A stretch of DNA of 64,000 nucleotides from Bacteroidales bacterium (GCA_017959005.1 JAGDBO010000001.1:155596-219595), one strand, 5' to 3'. Positions 25,689-34,981 are shown, numbered from the stretch's first letter. A program made the numbers and translations. The notes: a model not told the origin generated them from the letters alone.

Positions 25689-28595
25689 ATGAAAAAGATT
25701 TTTAGACTTTTTGCATCAGCGATGCTTCTTTCAGGACTTTTTATAGTATCCTGCACCAAGGAAGATATAGCGAACCTTTCTCCAGATGAAGAGGATGGTA
25801 TTCAAGCTTACACTTTGACAATTAAAGCTACCAAAGAAAAGACTCCGGGCACAAAGGTACTGGAACTTGGTGGGGCCGACAATAAAACGCTTTTTAAAAA
25901 ATGGGCTGTAAATGACGAAGTTTCAGTTTATAAGGGAGATGTTTTTGCTGGAACTTTGACGGCAACAACCGTATCTGCAGATGGTTCAGACGCCACCCTT
26001 ACCGGCCAACTTACACATACGACTATCAATCCGGGAGATGCTCTTTTAATGAAATACAGCAGCCCTAATTATAGTACTCAGAACGGTACCCTGGAAGGTA
26101 TTTCTGCAACATGTGATTATGCCGAGGCCAACGTAACTGTAGCAACAATAGATGGTAGCGGAAACATTACTACCACTTCTGACGCCATCTTCAGCAGTCA
26201 ACAGGCCATTGTAAAGTTTACGCTGAAAGATGAAGCGGGAAATCTTGTTCCTGTAACCAAACTCACAATTAAAATAGAGGAGACATCCAACAAGGTAGAG
26301 GTAACTCCAGCCTCAGGAACGAGCGAGCTGTATGTAGCTCTTGCAGGTGTCTCCTCAAAAGGTCTCATTCTTGAGGCTACAGGCTCGGACGGTTATAACT
26401 ATTCTTTCCGTAAAGCAGATGTTACCTTTGAAACATCCAAATACTATGGTGTAAATGTGAATCTTTTCTGTGCCAATACAACCCCACTTACCCTTATGGC
26501 AAAGGGGAATGGTACGATAACATTCAAACTTAGAGACGTTTCCAGTATAAATCCGATAACTTACCGCAAAAATAATGGAGCTCCGGTAGAAATACCCAAG
26601 GGAACCACCGTTATTTCCGTAGAAACAGGAGATAAGGTCTCATTTTATGGCAATAACGCCGCTTACGGTGATTATTCTTCTGGCAATAAGTCTAATATTA
26701 CAAGTTCTGTGGACTGTTCTATATATGGCAACATAATGAGTCTTATAGACGAGAACAACTTTGCAACACTGACAACCCTTACTGATGCAAGTACTTTTGT
26801 TTATCTCTTCCAGAATAATACACACTTATGTAATCATGCCTGGAAGGAACTTGTACTTCCGGCAACAACTGTTAATAAGTACAGTTATTATCTAATGTTT
26901 GGAGGTTGCACTAAGCTTACTTCTGCTCCGTCACTTCCTGCAACAACCTTGGATGACCACTGTTATAAGGAAATGTTCCTGAATTGCACCGGCCTTACCG
27001 AAATACCAACCACCTTACCTGCAACAAGCTTAGCAATATACTGTTACAATAACATGTTTAAGGGTTGTACTAACATTACCAGTGCTCCGACACTTCCTGC
27101 TACATCTTTGGCACACTCTTGTTACCTGGGAATGTTTAGCGGATGTACTAACCTTGCGGCTACTCCGGCTCTTTCTGCAACGACCTTAGCACCTTATTGT
27201 TATAATGACATGTTCAACGGCTGTACAACAATTACCACCGCTCCAACTCTTCCGGCTTTAACAATGGAAACCTTCTGCTATAAGGGGATGTTCCAGGGAT
27301 GTACAAATCTTACAACAGTTCCGGCTCTTCCGGCCATGGCATTAGCAAATTATTGTTATCAAAATATGTTCTTTGGTTGTACCAAAATAACCACCCCTCC
27401 GTCACTTCCGGCCACCACATTAGTACAGAGTTGTTATGCGGAGATGTTTTATAACTGTACTAATCTTGCTACGGCTCCAACCCTTCCAGCAACAACTCTG
27501 GCACCAGCTTGTTATATAGGAATGTTTGAAAACTGTACCAAGCTTACGGCAACACCCGCTCTTCCCGCTACCGCCACAGAAACAAACTGCTACTTTGGAA
27601 TGTTTTCCGGTTGTACTAACCTTACCTCAATTCCTTCAACTCTTCCGGGGGGCGATTTGGCCTTTTGCTGCTATAAGGAGATGTTCAAGGATTGCAAAAA
27701 GATTACCACAGCACCATCCTTTACGGCAACATCTACGCAGCTTCAGTGTTGTTATGGAATGTTTTCCGGTTGTACGAAACTCTCTACTGCCAACATAAGT
27801 TTTGACTGCGGAAGTGGAAAAATTGCCATGGGTGCATGTTACGAAATGTTCTATAATTGTACATCTCTTACCACCGGACCAACTACCATCACAGCATCCG
27901 AGGTTGAGAGTTCTGGCTGCTATAGAATGTTTGCGGGCTGTGAAATACTTACCACATTTCCAACAACACTTCCGGCTATGACCATTGGCGGATCTGGTTA
28001 TTGCTTTATGTTTTACAATTGCAAAAAGATGGAAACGGCTCCAACTCTACCTGCAACAACACTGGCGGGTTCTGCTTATGAAGGAATGTTTATGAATTGT
28101 ACTAAACTTGAGAACGTTCAAAACAGCCTCCCTGGACAAACACTAAAAAGATACACTTACGCGTCCATGTTTAATGGATGTACAAGCTTAGAGACAGCCC
28201 CGGCTATTGCCGCTACCAGTATGGAGGAGAATTATAACTGCTGGAGTATGTTTTCCAACTGTACAAAACTTAGGAACGTTCCGGCTCTCCCAAATATAGC
28301 CTTAACCACACGCTGCTATCAATTTATGTTTAGCGGCTGCACCAGTCTTGAAACGGCACCCGTTCTTCCATCTGAAACGTTGGTAGAGGCTTGTTACCGC
28401 AGTATGTTTAAAGGTTGTACGAATTTGAATTATGTTAAATGTCTGGCAACCAGCATTTCTGCCGAAGATTGTACTGAAGAATGGTTGTCCGGTGTTGCGG
28501 CAACTGGAACGTTTGTAAAGGATCCGTCAACAACCACATGGGGTAGCGGAATAAACGGAATTCCATCCGGCTGGACGGTTGAAGATAACTCATAA
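25689..28595 (+). CDS. BspA-like repeat surface lipoprotein with N-terminal fimbrillin-like domain
   Basis: 968 residues, lipobox FIVSC (Cys22). Residues about 35-270 resemble a fimbrillin/Mfa-like domain (KKWAVNDEVSVYKGD). From about residue 370 to 940 there are 20 repeats of roughly 23-30 residues around CY-x-x-MF-x-x-C-T-x-L-T-x-x-P-x-LPATTL, a BspA/DUF285-type leucine-rich pattern. Each unit keeps MF and nearly all keep the flanking cysteines, so a cysteine ladder is likely. BspA-type proteins bind host matrix proteins or other bacteria; adhesion is inferred here. It is downstream of the 44-residue ORF and ends at a terminator. Confidence 0.8.
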   Translation: MKKIFRLFASAMLLSGLFIVSCTKEDIANLSPDEEDGIQAYTLTIKATKEKTPGTKVLELGGADNKTLFKKWAVNDEVSVYKGDVFAGTLTATTVSADGSDATLTGQLTHTTINPGDALLMKYSSPNYSTQNGTLEGISATCDYAEANVTVATIDGSGNITTTSDAIFSSQQAIVKFTLKDEAGNLVPVTKLTIKIEETSNKVEVTPASGTSELYVALAGVSSKGLILEATGSDGYNYSFRKADVTFETSKYYGVNVNLFCANTTPLTLMAKGNGTITFKLRDVSSINPITYRKNNGAPVEIPKGTTVISVETGDKVSFYGNNAAYGDYSSGNKSNITSSVDCSIYGNIMSLIDENNFATLTTLTDASTFVYLFQNNTHLCNHAWKELVLPATTVNKYSYYLMFGGCTKLTSAPSLPATTLDDHCYKEMFLNCTGLTEIPTTLPATSLAIYCYNNMFKGCTNITSAPTLPATSLAHSCYLGMFSGCTNLAATPALSATTLAPYCYNDMFNGCTTITTAPTLPALTMETFCYKGMFQGCTNLTTVPALPAMALANYCYQNMFFGCTKITTPPSLPATTLVQSCYAEMFYNCTNLATAPTLPATTLAPACYIGMFENCTKLTATPALPATATETNCYFGMFSGCTNLTSIPSTLPGGDLAFCCYKEMFKDCKKITTAPSFTATSTQLQCCYGMFSGCTKLSTANISFDCGSGKIAMGACYEMFYNCTSLTTGPTTITASEVESSGCYRMFAGCEILTTFPTTLPAMTIGGSGYCFMFYNCKKMETAPTLPATTLAGSAYEGMFMNCTKLENVQNSLPGQTLKRYTYASMFNGCTSLETAPAIAATSMEENYNCWSMFSNCTKLRNVPALPNIALTTRCYQFMFSGCTSLETAPVLPSETLVEACYRSMFKGCTNLNYVKCLATSISAEDCTEEWLSGVAATGTFVKDPSTTTWGSGINGIPSGWTVEDNS
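26840..28430 (+). repeat. DNA encoding 20 tandem MF-x-x-CT repeats
   Basis: Twenty in-frame units, each with an ATGTT(T/C) codon pair for MF followed by a TG(T/C)AC(T/C/A) Cys-Thr codon pair in most units. DNA identity between units is moderate, so the array is old rather than freshly amplified. Unit length varies, with several longer ones. Confidence 0.7.
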
Positions 28596-28630
28596 CGTTG
28601 TTTAAATAGAATCCGGGAGAAACCCGGGAG

Positions 28631-28659
28631 AACGGGAGGCCTTAAAACCTCCCGTTTTT
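28631..28659 (+). terminator. Intrinsic terminator after the BspA-like gene
   Basis: Perfect 9-bp stem AACGGGAGG/CCTCCCGTT with an 8-base loop, then a T run. Confidence 0.85.
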
Positions 28660-28679
28660 AGTTTTTTAGGTATCTTTTG

Positions 28680-28687
28680 TATCTTTG
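28680..28687 (+). promoter_or_regulatory. -7 box TATCTTTG for the suf operon, abutting the start codon
   Basis: Perfect TAnnTTTG whose last base is 6 nt before the ATG at 28694. The transcript would begin at or within a few bases of the start codon, leaving no room for a riboswitch or ribosome-binding site. Confidence 0.62.
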
Positions 28688-28693
28688 CGGCCT

Positions 28694-29704
28694 ATGGCAG
28701 AAAAGAAGAAAATTACACGTACGGAGATTAAAGAGTTGGGAAGGGTGAAGGCACTGGAGCAACTCTTTAAGGAGAGCGGTTTGGAGAACGGTGAGGTTGT
28801 CACTCTTTCTGGAAAGGAGGAGAAGAAAAACTACAACTTTGTTAGTTGTAACAAGATGATGCTGGAGGGAGTAGATTTTGACCTTACCTACGTTCCACTC
28901 AAGTACCTGGGATACAAGGCCGCCCTGCTGGGGATAGGAACAGTCTATTCCAAGGGTTATGCGCCTTATTCTCTGAGCTTTACAATTGGAGTCTCCTCAA
29001 AGTTCAGCTTTGAGCACATCTCTGATCTGTGGGCCGGGATTCGCTCTGCCGCTAAGATTCACTCAGTGGAGAAGATAACCTTTGACCTTACCCCGTCAAT
29101 GAGCGGTCTTATGATAAGTTGCACGGCAACCGGAAGGGAGTTGGCCTCCGTTACTGAGAAGTTCCCAAAGGTGAGCGCAAACTCACTTATCTGCATAAAC
29201 GGAAATCTTGGAAGCGCCTGCATGGGCTTCTATGTTCTGGAGAGGGAGAAACAAGCCTTTACCGGAAAACAGCCGGATTTGGCCAAGTATAAATATCCTC
29301 TGAGCCAGTATCTTACACCGGAGATAGAGCCGGGTATCATCTCCTCTTTTGCCGAGGCGGGAGTATGGCCTTCTGCCGGCTACTTTATGACACGCGGCCT
29401 GGGAGATGCCGTTAAGCAGCTCTCAAAGGATCTGGGCTGCGGCGCAGACATCTACCTGGACAAGATTCCGGTGGCACCTGAGGCCAGAACGGTATCTGAA
29501 GAGATTGGAATAGATATAGTTACCGCTATTGTAAACGGCGGGGATGACTATCGTCTGCTCTATATCTTCCCTCTTGAGGCTCACGATAAGATTCGCAAGG
29601 AACTTCCATTTTTGGAGGTTGTAGGACATACCACAAAGGAGGGGTGCTATCTGGTGTCTCCGGATGGCAACCGCCTGGAAATTAAAGCACAAGGCTGGCA
29701 ATAA
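28694..29704 (+). CDS. ThiL-like (AIR-synthase fold) protein lacking catalytic residues
   Basis: 336 residues. It aligns by eye over its whole length with Bacteroidetes thiamine-monophosphate kinase: LEGVDFDLTYVPLKYLGYKA, then a GIRSAAKIHSVEKI segment, VLEREKQAFTGKQPD, and NGGDDYRLLYIFP near the end. Each Asp-bearing active-site motif expected of ThiL is altered: the GDDAAV region is a Lys/Glu-rich loop, TTD is SCN, SD-I-Y-A-M is GTVYSKG, GGDTT is TFDLTP, and SDGL is TRGL. Kinase activity is therefore doubtful; it may be a regulatory or structural paralogue. It heads the suf operon with no gap before sufB. Confidence 0.72.
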   Translation: MAEKKKITRTEIKELGRVKALEQLFKESGLENGEVVTLSGKEEKKNYNFVSCNKMMLEGVDFDLTYVPLKYLGYKAALLGIGTVYSKGYAPYSLSFTIGVSSKFSFEHISDLWAGIRSAAKIHSVEKITFDLTPSMSGLMISCTATGRELASVTEKFPKVSANSLICINGNLGSACMGFYVLEREKQAFTGKQPDLAKYKYPLSQYLTPEIEPGIISSFAEAGVWPSAGYFMTRGLGDAVKQLSKDLGCGADIYLDKIPVAPEARTVSEEIGIDIVTAIVNGGDDYRLLYIFPLEAHDKIRKELPFLEVVGHTTKEGCYLVSPDGNRLEIKAQGWQ

Positions 29705-31138
29705 ATGACAGATCAGAAGGATATACTGGGCGGAATAGCCTCCAAAGAGTACAAGGAGGGATTCGTTACCGAGGTGGAGCAGGAGTTTGCACCTAAGGGG
29801 CTTAACGAAGATATTATCCGTCATATATCCGCAAAGAAGGGCGAGCCTGAGTGGCTGCTGGAGTTCCGCCTTAAAGCCTTCCGCAAGTGGCAGACCATGA
29901 AGGTACCAAAGTGGGGCCACATTAATCTTCCCGATATTGATTACCAGGATATAATCTACTTTGCCGCACCAAAAAAACAGAGTGCGGACAAGTTGGACCC
30001 GGAGCTGGAGGCAACCTTTGAGAAACTGGGAATTCCACTTAAAGAGAGGAATGTTCTTGGAGGTGTTGCGGTAGATGCAGTCTTTGACTCCGTCTCTGTA
30101 AAAACCACATTCAGAGAGACTTTGGCAGAGAAGGGAATAATCTTCTGCTCCTTCTCCGAGGCGGTAAGAGATTACCCGGATCTTGTTAAAAAATACCTTG
30201 CAAGCGTAGTTCCCGTTGGAGACAACTACTTCTCCGCACTCAACTCCGCAGTCTTTACTGACGGCTCCTTCTGCTACATTCCAAAGAACACCCGCTGCCC
30301 TATGGAACTCTCCAGTTACTTCAGAATCAACGCACAGGGAACAGGGCAGTTTGAAAGAACACTTATAGTTGCAGATGAGGGAGCATATGTAAGTTATCTT
30401 GAAGGATGTACCGCACCAAAAAGAGATAGCGTTCAACTGCACGCAGCAGTTGTGGAGATAGTGGTGAAGGCGGATGCTGAGGTTAAATACTCCACAGTTC
30501 AGAACTGGTACCCGGGAGATAAAGAGGGTAAGGGCGGTATCTATAACCTTGTGACTAAGAGGGGAATATGTGAGGGCGCCAATTCCAAATTGTTCTGGGC
30601 GCAGGTAGAGACCGGCTCTGCAATCACATGGAAATATCCGAGTACCATACTCAAGGGAGACAACTCCGTTTCTGAATTTTATAGCGTTGCCGTAACCAAC
30701 AATTATCAACAGGCGGATACGGGAACCAAGATGATACACATAGGCAAGAATACCCGCAGTAGAATTGTAAGTAAGGGTATATCTGCAGGTTACAGCGAGA
30801 ATAGTTACCGCGGAATGGTGAAGGTGATGCCGGGAGCAACCGGAGCGCGCAACCATTCTCAGTGTGACTCTCTGCTTTTGGGAAGCAAGTGCGGAGCACA
30901 CACTTTCCCGCATATTGAAAGTGCAAATCCTACGGCAATTGTAGAGCACGAGGCCACAACTTCAAAGATAGGAGAGGACCAGCTCTTCTACTGCACCCAG
31001 AGAGGCATAACCCCGGAAGATGCTGTAGGACTGATTGTTAACGGCTATGCCAGAGATGTTTTAAATAAACTCCCGATGGAGTTTGCAGTAGAGGCGCAAA
31101 AACTTCTGCAGGTTTCATTGGAGGGCAGTATTGGTTAA
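29705..31138 (+). CDS. sufB: Fe-S cluster assembly protein SufB
   Basis: Scaffold subunit of the SufBCD complex that assembles Fe-S clusters. Length 477 is normal. Family signatures include YCYIP-type [43 protein letters not shown] (seen as two adjoining stretches) and the C-terminal QCDSLLLGS with [19 protein letters not shown]. The ATG immediately follows the stop of the ThiL-like gene, so translation is probably coupled. Confidence 0.96.
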   Translation: MTDQKDILGGIASKEYKEGFVTEVEQEFAPKGLNEDIIRHISAKKGEPEWLLEFRLKAFRKWQTMKVPKWGHINLPDIDYQDIIYFAAPKKQSADKLDPELEATFEKLGIPLKERNVLGGVAVDAVFDSVSVKTTFRETLAEKGIIFCSFSEAVRDYPDLVKKYLASVVPVGDNYFSALNSAVFTDGSFCYIPKNTRCPMELSSYFRINAQGTGQFERTLIVADEGAYVSYLEGCTAPKRDSVQLHAAVVEIVVKADAEVKYSTVQNWYPGDKEGKGGIYNLVTKRGICEGANSKLFWAQVETGSAITWKYPSTILKGDNSVSEFYSVAVTNNYQQADTGTKMIHIGKNTRSRIVSKGISAGYSENSYRGMVKVMPGATGARNHSQCDSLLLGSKCGAHTFPHIESANPTAIVEHEATTSKIGEDQLFYCTQRGITPEDAVGLIVNGYARDVLNKLPMEFAVEAQKLLQVSLEGSIG

Positions 31139-31145
31139 ATGATTT

Positions 31146-31889
31146 ATGATGAGCGAGATTTTGACGGAACAGTTTAACGAGATTTTTTTCAATCTCTTCA
31201 GCCTCAAACACGAGTTGTTTGAGTTTATGGGACAGAGCGTAAGCACGCTGGAGGTGATTTCCACAGTTACCGGTTTACTCTGTATCTTTTTGGCTGTAAA
31301 GGGTAAGGTAGCCAACTTCTGGATAGGGTATCTTTACAACATTTTCCTCTTCCTTCTCTTTTTGCAGGCAAGAGCCTATTCAAGTATGATACTCCAGCCA
31401 ATCTCTCTGATTATCAACTTTTACGGGCACTATAGATGGACGCATCCAAAGGAGAATGAGAAGGATGCCAAACAGGAACTCAAGGTTACAATCTTCAACA
31501 ACGGACAGAGAGCAGTTGTGTTGGGGGTTGTGCTTATCTTCACCTTTGTGTGGGGCTATATTCAAAGCAGAATAGATACCTGGTTCCCTGCAATATTTTC
31601 ACAACCAGCAAAGGTGCCTTACTTTGACGCCTTTGTGCTTGGCATGGTACTTATGGCACAGTATCTCTCAGCTCAGAAGAAGTTGGATTGCTGGGGTTGC
31701 TGGATGGTTGCAAACGTCTCAAACATAATACTTTGCCTGAGAGTTGGACTGGGAATTATGCCAATAGTTTACGGCATTTACATAATACTTGCAATTGGAG
31801 GATTCTTCACTTGGAAGAGGATGTATGAAAAACAGCATTATCTGGATCTGAGAGAAGAGGTTTTGGAAAGACAGCGTTCTAAAAAATGA
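31146..31889 (+). CDS. pnuC: PnuC-family vitamin transporter inside the suf operon
   Basis: 247 residues, about seven TM helices, with PnuC hallmarks: an early ...STVTGLLCIFLAVKGKVANF segment, NFYGHYRWTHPKE and a W-rich later region (CWGCWMVANVSNI). PnuC proteins take up nicotinamide riboside by facilitated diffusion; relatives PnuT and PnuX carry thiamine and riboflavin. The gene sits between sufB (7 nt) and sufC (6 nt), behind a ThiL-like gene, so thiamine as substrate is a reasonable but unproven alternative. Confidence 0.85.
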   Translation: MMSEILTEQFNEIFFNLFSLKHELFEFMGQSVSTLEVISTVTGLLCIFLAVKGKVANFWIGYLYNIFLFLLFLQARAYSSMILQPISLIINFYGHYRWTHPKENEKDAKQELKVTIFNNGQRAVVLGVVLIFTFVWGYIQSRIDTWFPAIFSQPAKVPYFDAFVLGMVLMAQYLSAQKKLDCWGCWMVANVSNIILCLRVGLGIMPIVYGIYIILAIGGFFTWKRMYEKQHYLDLREEVLERQRSKK

Positions 31890-31895
31890 GGCCTT

Positions 31896-32645
31896 ATGGA
31901 AAATTTACTGGAAATAAAGAACTTACACGCCAAGATAGGTGAGAAGGAGATTCTTAAGGGAATAAACCTTACCATTAAACCCGGAGAGGTTCATGCAATA
32001 ATGGGACGCAATGGAAGCGGCAAAAGTACCCTCTCTGCAGTATTGGCGGGCAACCAAAATTACACCGTAACAGAGGGAAGCATAACCTATCTAGGTAAGG
32101 ATCTTCTGAAGATGTCTCCGGAGGAGAGAAGTTGGGCGGGCATTTTCCTTGGCTTCCAGTATCCGGTTGAGATTCCGGGAGTTACAAACGTCAACTTTAT
32201 GAAGACAGCGGTTAACGAACACCGCAAACAGAATAATCTTCCACCACTCTCCGCAGCGGAATATCTGAAGATGATGAGAGAGAAGATGGCATACGTGGAG
32301 ATGGATCCTTCATTCTCATCCAGAGGCGTGAACGTTGGTTTTTCCGGAGGAGAAAAGAAGAGAAATGAGATATTCCAGATGGCAATGCTTTCACCTCGTC
32401 TGGCAATACTGGATGAGACGGACAGCGGACTTGATGTAGATGCTTTGAGAATTGTTGCAAACGGAGTAAACCGTCTTAAGAGAGAGGATAACGCTTTTGT
32501 GGTAATTACTCACTATCAGCGTCTTCTGGATTATATTGTTCCGGACATTGTTCACGTTCTCTACAAGGGAAAGATTGTAAAGACCGCAGGCAAAGAGTTG
32601 GCGGCAGAGGTAGAAAAACACGGTTACGAAGAGTTTGAAAAGTAA
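31896..32645 (+). CDS. sufC: Fe-S assembly ATPase SufC
   Basis: ABC-type ATPase of SufBCD, 249 residues. Walker A is GRNGSGKST, the ABC signature is FSGGEKKRNEI, Walker B is LAILDETDSGLD and the switch histidine is in VITHYQR. PEERSWAGIFLGFQYPVEIPG is the SufC-specific Q-loop region. It ends 3 nt before sufD. Confidence 0.97.
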   Translation: MENLLEIKNLHAKIGEKEILKGINLTIKPGEVHAIMGRNGSGKSTLSAVLAGNQNYTVTEGSITYLGKDLLKMSPEERSWAGIFLGFQYPVEIPGVTNVNFMKTAVNEHRKQNNLPPLSAAEYLKMMREKMAYVEMDPSFSSRGVNVGFSGGEKKRNEIFQMAMLSPRLAILDETDSGLDVDALRIVANGVNRLKREDNAFVVITHYQRLLDYIVPDIVHVLYKGKIVKTAGKELAAEVEKHGYEEFEK

Positions 32646-32648
32646 CAG

Positions 32649-33635
32649 ATGGCAGAGTTTAAATACATACCGCAGAGTGAGATTTTCAACTGCAGCGTAG
32701 AACTTTCCGGTGCAAAGAAGTTCTATGTTCTGGATGGAAAACCTATGGGCTTTTCTGCAAAAGATGAGGTCATAGAAATTCCTTCTGAAGGAGATCTGCT
32801 CACTCAGGTGATATTTGTAAGAACAACTCCGCATCCGTCATCATACAAGGTTAGAATCTTCTGTCCTGCAGGAAGTTCCAGAGCCGTCATTCTCTGCGCC
32901 CACACCACTGGAACGGATAGATATGTAACGGAAGAGAGCGTGGAGATTGTAATGGAGGAGAACTCCAATCTCTCACTTATTGTTATGCAGAACGAGAACG
33001 GGGCCTCCTCTCACCACTCAACATTTGAGATTACTCAGAAGAGTTCTTCCTCCGTCTCAATGAACATAATTACTCTCCACGGCGGAAACATTGCAAACAG
33101 AGTTAACTGCTCACTTAACGGAAAGAGAGCGGAGGTACAGCTTTCAGGTCTCTATCTTGCCGGCGGAGAGCAGAATATAGATACCACAGTAAACCTGCGT
33201 CATAACAGCGGAGAATGTACAAGTAATCAGCTCTTTAAAGGAATACTGGGAGGCAATGCAAGGACCAGTTTCATGGGAGAAGTTTACGTTGCAAAAGATT
33301 CACAAAAGACGGAGGCTTATCAGGCAAACAACAACCTTCTTGTTTCAGATACTGCAAGAGCAATTTCAGATCCTCATCTTGTCATTTATGCAGATGACGT
33401 TAAGTGTTCTCACGGCTCAACCGTTGGAAGTCTTGCAGATGAAGAGTTGTTCTATATGCGTTCTCGCGGAATATCGGAGCCTGAAGCAAAACTGCTTCAG
33501 CAGCAAGCTTTTGCGGGCGCAGTACTTGAGAAGATATCTAACGTTGAAATTAGAGAACGCCTCAGCCGTCTGGTAGAGAGAAGACTGAGAGGAGAAGACA
33601 CTCTCTGCACCGGATGTGCAAAGAGATGTTGTTAA
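32649..33635 (+). CDS. sufD: Short SufD-like Fe-S assembly protein
   Basis: SufD pairs with SufB on the SufC dimer. This protein has the beta-helix core (YLAGGEQNIDTTVNLRHNSG, TEAYQANNNLLVSD) and the conserved DVKCSHGSTVG with its histidine, then the C-terminal helices (ELFYMRSRGISEPEAKLL). At 328 residues it is about 100 shorter than usual and lacks most of the N-terminal helical domain. The tail ends CTGCAKRCC, four cysteines in nine residues, which I do not recall in standard SufD and might bind metal. Confidence 0.9.
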   Translation: MAEFKYIPQSEIFNCSVELSGAKKFYVLDGKPMGFSAKDEVIEIPSEGDLLTQVIFVRTTPHPSSYKVRIFCPAGSSRAVILCAHTTGTDRYVTEESVEIVMEENSNLSLIVMQNENGASSHHSTFEITQKSSSSVSMNIITLHGGNIANRVNCSLNGKRAEVQLSGLYLAGGEQNIDTTVNLRHNSGECTSNQLFKGILGGNARTSFMGEVYVAKDSQKTEAYQANNNLLVSDTARAISDPHLVIYADDVKCSHGSTVGSLADEELFYMRSRGISEPEAKLLQQQAFAGAVLEKISNVEIRERLSRLVERRLRGEDTLCTGCAKRCC

Positions 33636-33650
33636 CAAAATAGTACAGTT

Positions 33651-34964
33651 ATGAACATTGGAATAGTAGGAACCGGTTATGTAGGTCTTGTTACCGGAGC
33701 ATGTTTCTCAGCAATGGGAATGAATGTGACCTGCATAGACATTGACCAGAAAAAGATAGAGGCCCTTAAGGCTGGAGAGATACCAATCTATGAGCCTGGT
33801 TTAAAGGATATTGTAAAGAAGAATACCTCCAATGGACGTCTTCATTTCTCTACATCTCTGAAGGATGTTTTAGACTCTCTTAATGTTGTCTTCATTGCAG
33901 TTGGAACTCCTCCGGGAGAGGACGGAAGTGCAGACCTCAGTTATGTTCTCAACGTTGCTTCCGAGTTTGGCCGCAACATAAAAAAATATACACTCCTGGT
34001 TGTTAAGAGCACCGTTCCGGTCGGTACAAATCTTAAGGTAAAACAGAGAGTGGAAGAGGAGTTGGAAAGAAGAGGTGAGAAGATTGAATTTGATGTTGCA
34101 TCCAACCCGGAGTTCCTTAAGGAAGGTGCTGCTATTAAGGACTTTATGTCTCCGGACAGAGTAGTTGTTGGAGTAAGCAGCGAGAAGGCCCGCCACATAA
34201 TGGAGAAGATTTACAAGCCGTTCCAACTCTCCAACTACAGAATAATCTTTATGGATATTATGAGTGCGGAGATGACTAAGTACGCCTCCAACTCAATGCT
34301 TGCAACAAGAATCAGTTTCATGAATGAGATTGCACGCTTGTGCGAGGTTACCGGAGCTGATGTTGAGAAGGTGAGAGCCGGTATGGCGGCAGACTCCAGA
34401 ATAGGAAACAAGTTCCTCTATCCGGGTTGCGGATACGGCGGAAGCTGCTTCCCTAAAGATGTTAAGGCGCTCATAAGAACCGGAGAAGAGAACGGCTATA
34501 AAATGCGAGTTATCAGCGCGGTAGAAGAGGTGAACGAGGCGCAGAAAAAGGTAGTCTTTGAAAAACTTAATGCAGCGCTCGGCTCTCTTAAGGGCAAGAC
34601 TGTTGCACTCTGGGGACTCTCCTTCAAACCGGAAACGGACGATATGCGAGAGGCACCTTCCGTTGTAATTGCAAACCTTCTCTTGGAGGCGGGAGCAACT
34701 GTAAGAGTTTATGATCCAATCGCGATGGATGAGTGCAAAAAGCGCTATCTGAAAGAGAGAGTTTACTACAGCAAAGATATTTTTGATGCCGTTACAGGTG
34801 CTGACGCTCTGGCACTTATAACCGAGTGGAAGGAGTTCAGAGTTCCCGCTTGGGACAAGGTGAAATCCTTAATGAAGGGCAACGTGATTGTAGACGGCAG
34901 AGATATCTACACCCCCGCAGAGATGCGCTCCCTCGGATTCTCCTACTACGGAATAGGAAGATAA
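33651..34964 (+). CDS. ugd: UDP-glucose 6-dehydrogenase
   Basis: Oxidises UDP-glucose to UDP-glucuronate with two NAD molecules, for surface polysaccharides. The N-terminal Rossmann motif is GIVGTGYVGLVTGACFS; STVPVGT and the catalytic cysteine in GCGYGGSCFPKD are present, followed by the C-terminal UDP-binding domain (LWGLSFKPETDDMREAPS). Length 437. It follows sufD by 15 nt and precedes a strong terminator, so it seems to be the last gene of the suf transcript despite its unrelated function. Confidence 0.95.
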   Translation: MNIGIVGTGYVGLVTGACFSAMGMNVTCIDIDQKKIEALKAGEIPIYEPGLKDIVKKNTSNGRLHFSTSLKDVLDSLNVVFIAVGTPPGEDGSADLSYVLNVASEFGRNIKKYTLLVVKSTVPVGTNLKVKQRVEEELERRGEKIEFDVASNPEFLKEGAAIKDFMSPDRVVVGVSSEKARHIMEKIYKPFQLSNYRIIFMDIMSAEMTKYASNSMLATRISFMNEIARLCEVTGADVEKVRAGMAADSRIGNKFLYPGCGYGGSCFPKDVKALIRTGEENGYKMRVISAVEEVNEAQKKVVFEKLNAALGSLKGKTVALWGLSFKPETDDMREAPSVVIANLLLEAGATVRVYDPIAMDECKKRYLKERVYYSKDIFDAVTGADALALITEWKEFRVPAWDKVKSLMKGNVIVDGRDIYTPAEMRSLGFSYYGIGR

Positions 34965-34981
34965 TAAGGTATGGTATCAAT

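Noticed and set aside
26840-28430. Regular repeats as a CRISPR array
   Set aside because: The periodicity is of in-frame codons for the MF-x-x-CT protein repeats; unit lengths and sequences vary and there are no spacers or cas genes.
28596-28693. Thiamine (TPP) riboswitch upstream of the ThiL-like gene
   Set aside because: The promoter box lies 6 nt from the ATG and a terminator fills the rest; there is no room for an aptamer.
29423-30949. Long minus-strand open frame (508 codons)
   Set aside because: It lies wholly antisense to the ThiL-like gene and sufB, whose products have clear family features; the antisense translation is Cys/Leu/Tyr-rich with no recognisable domain.
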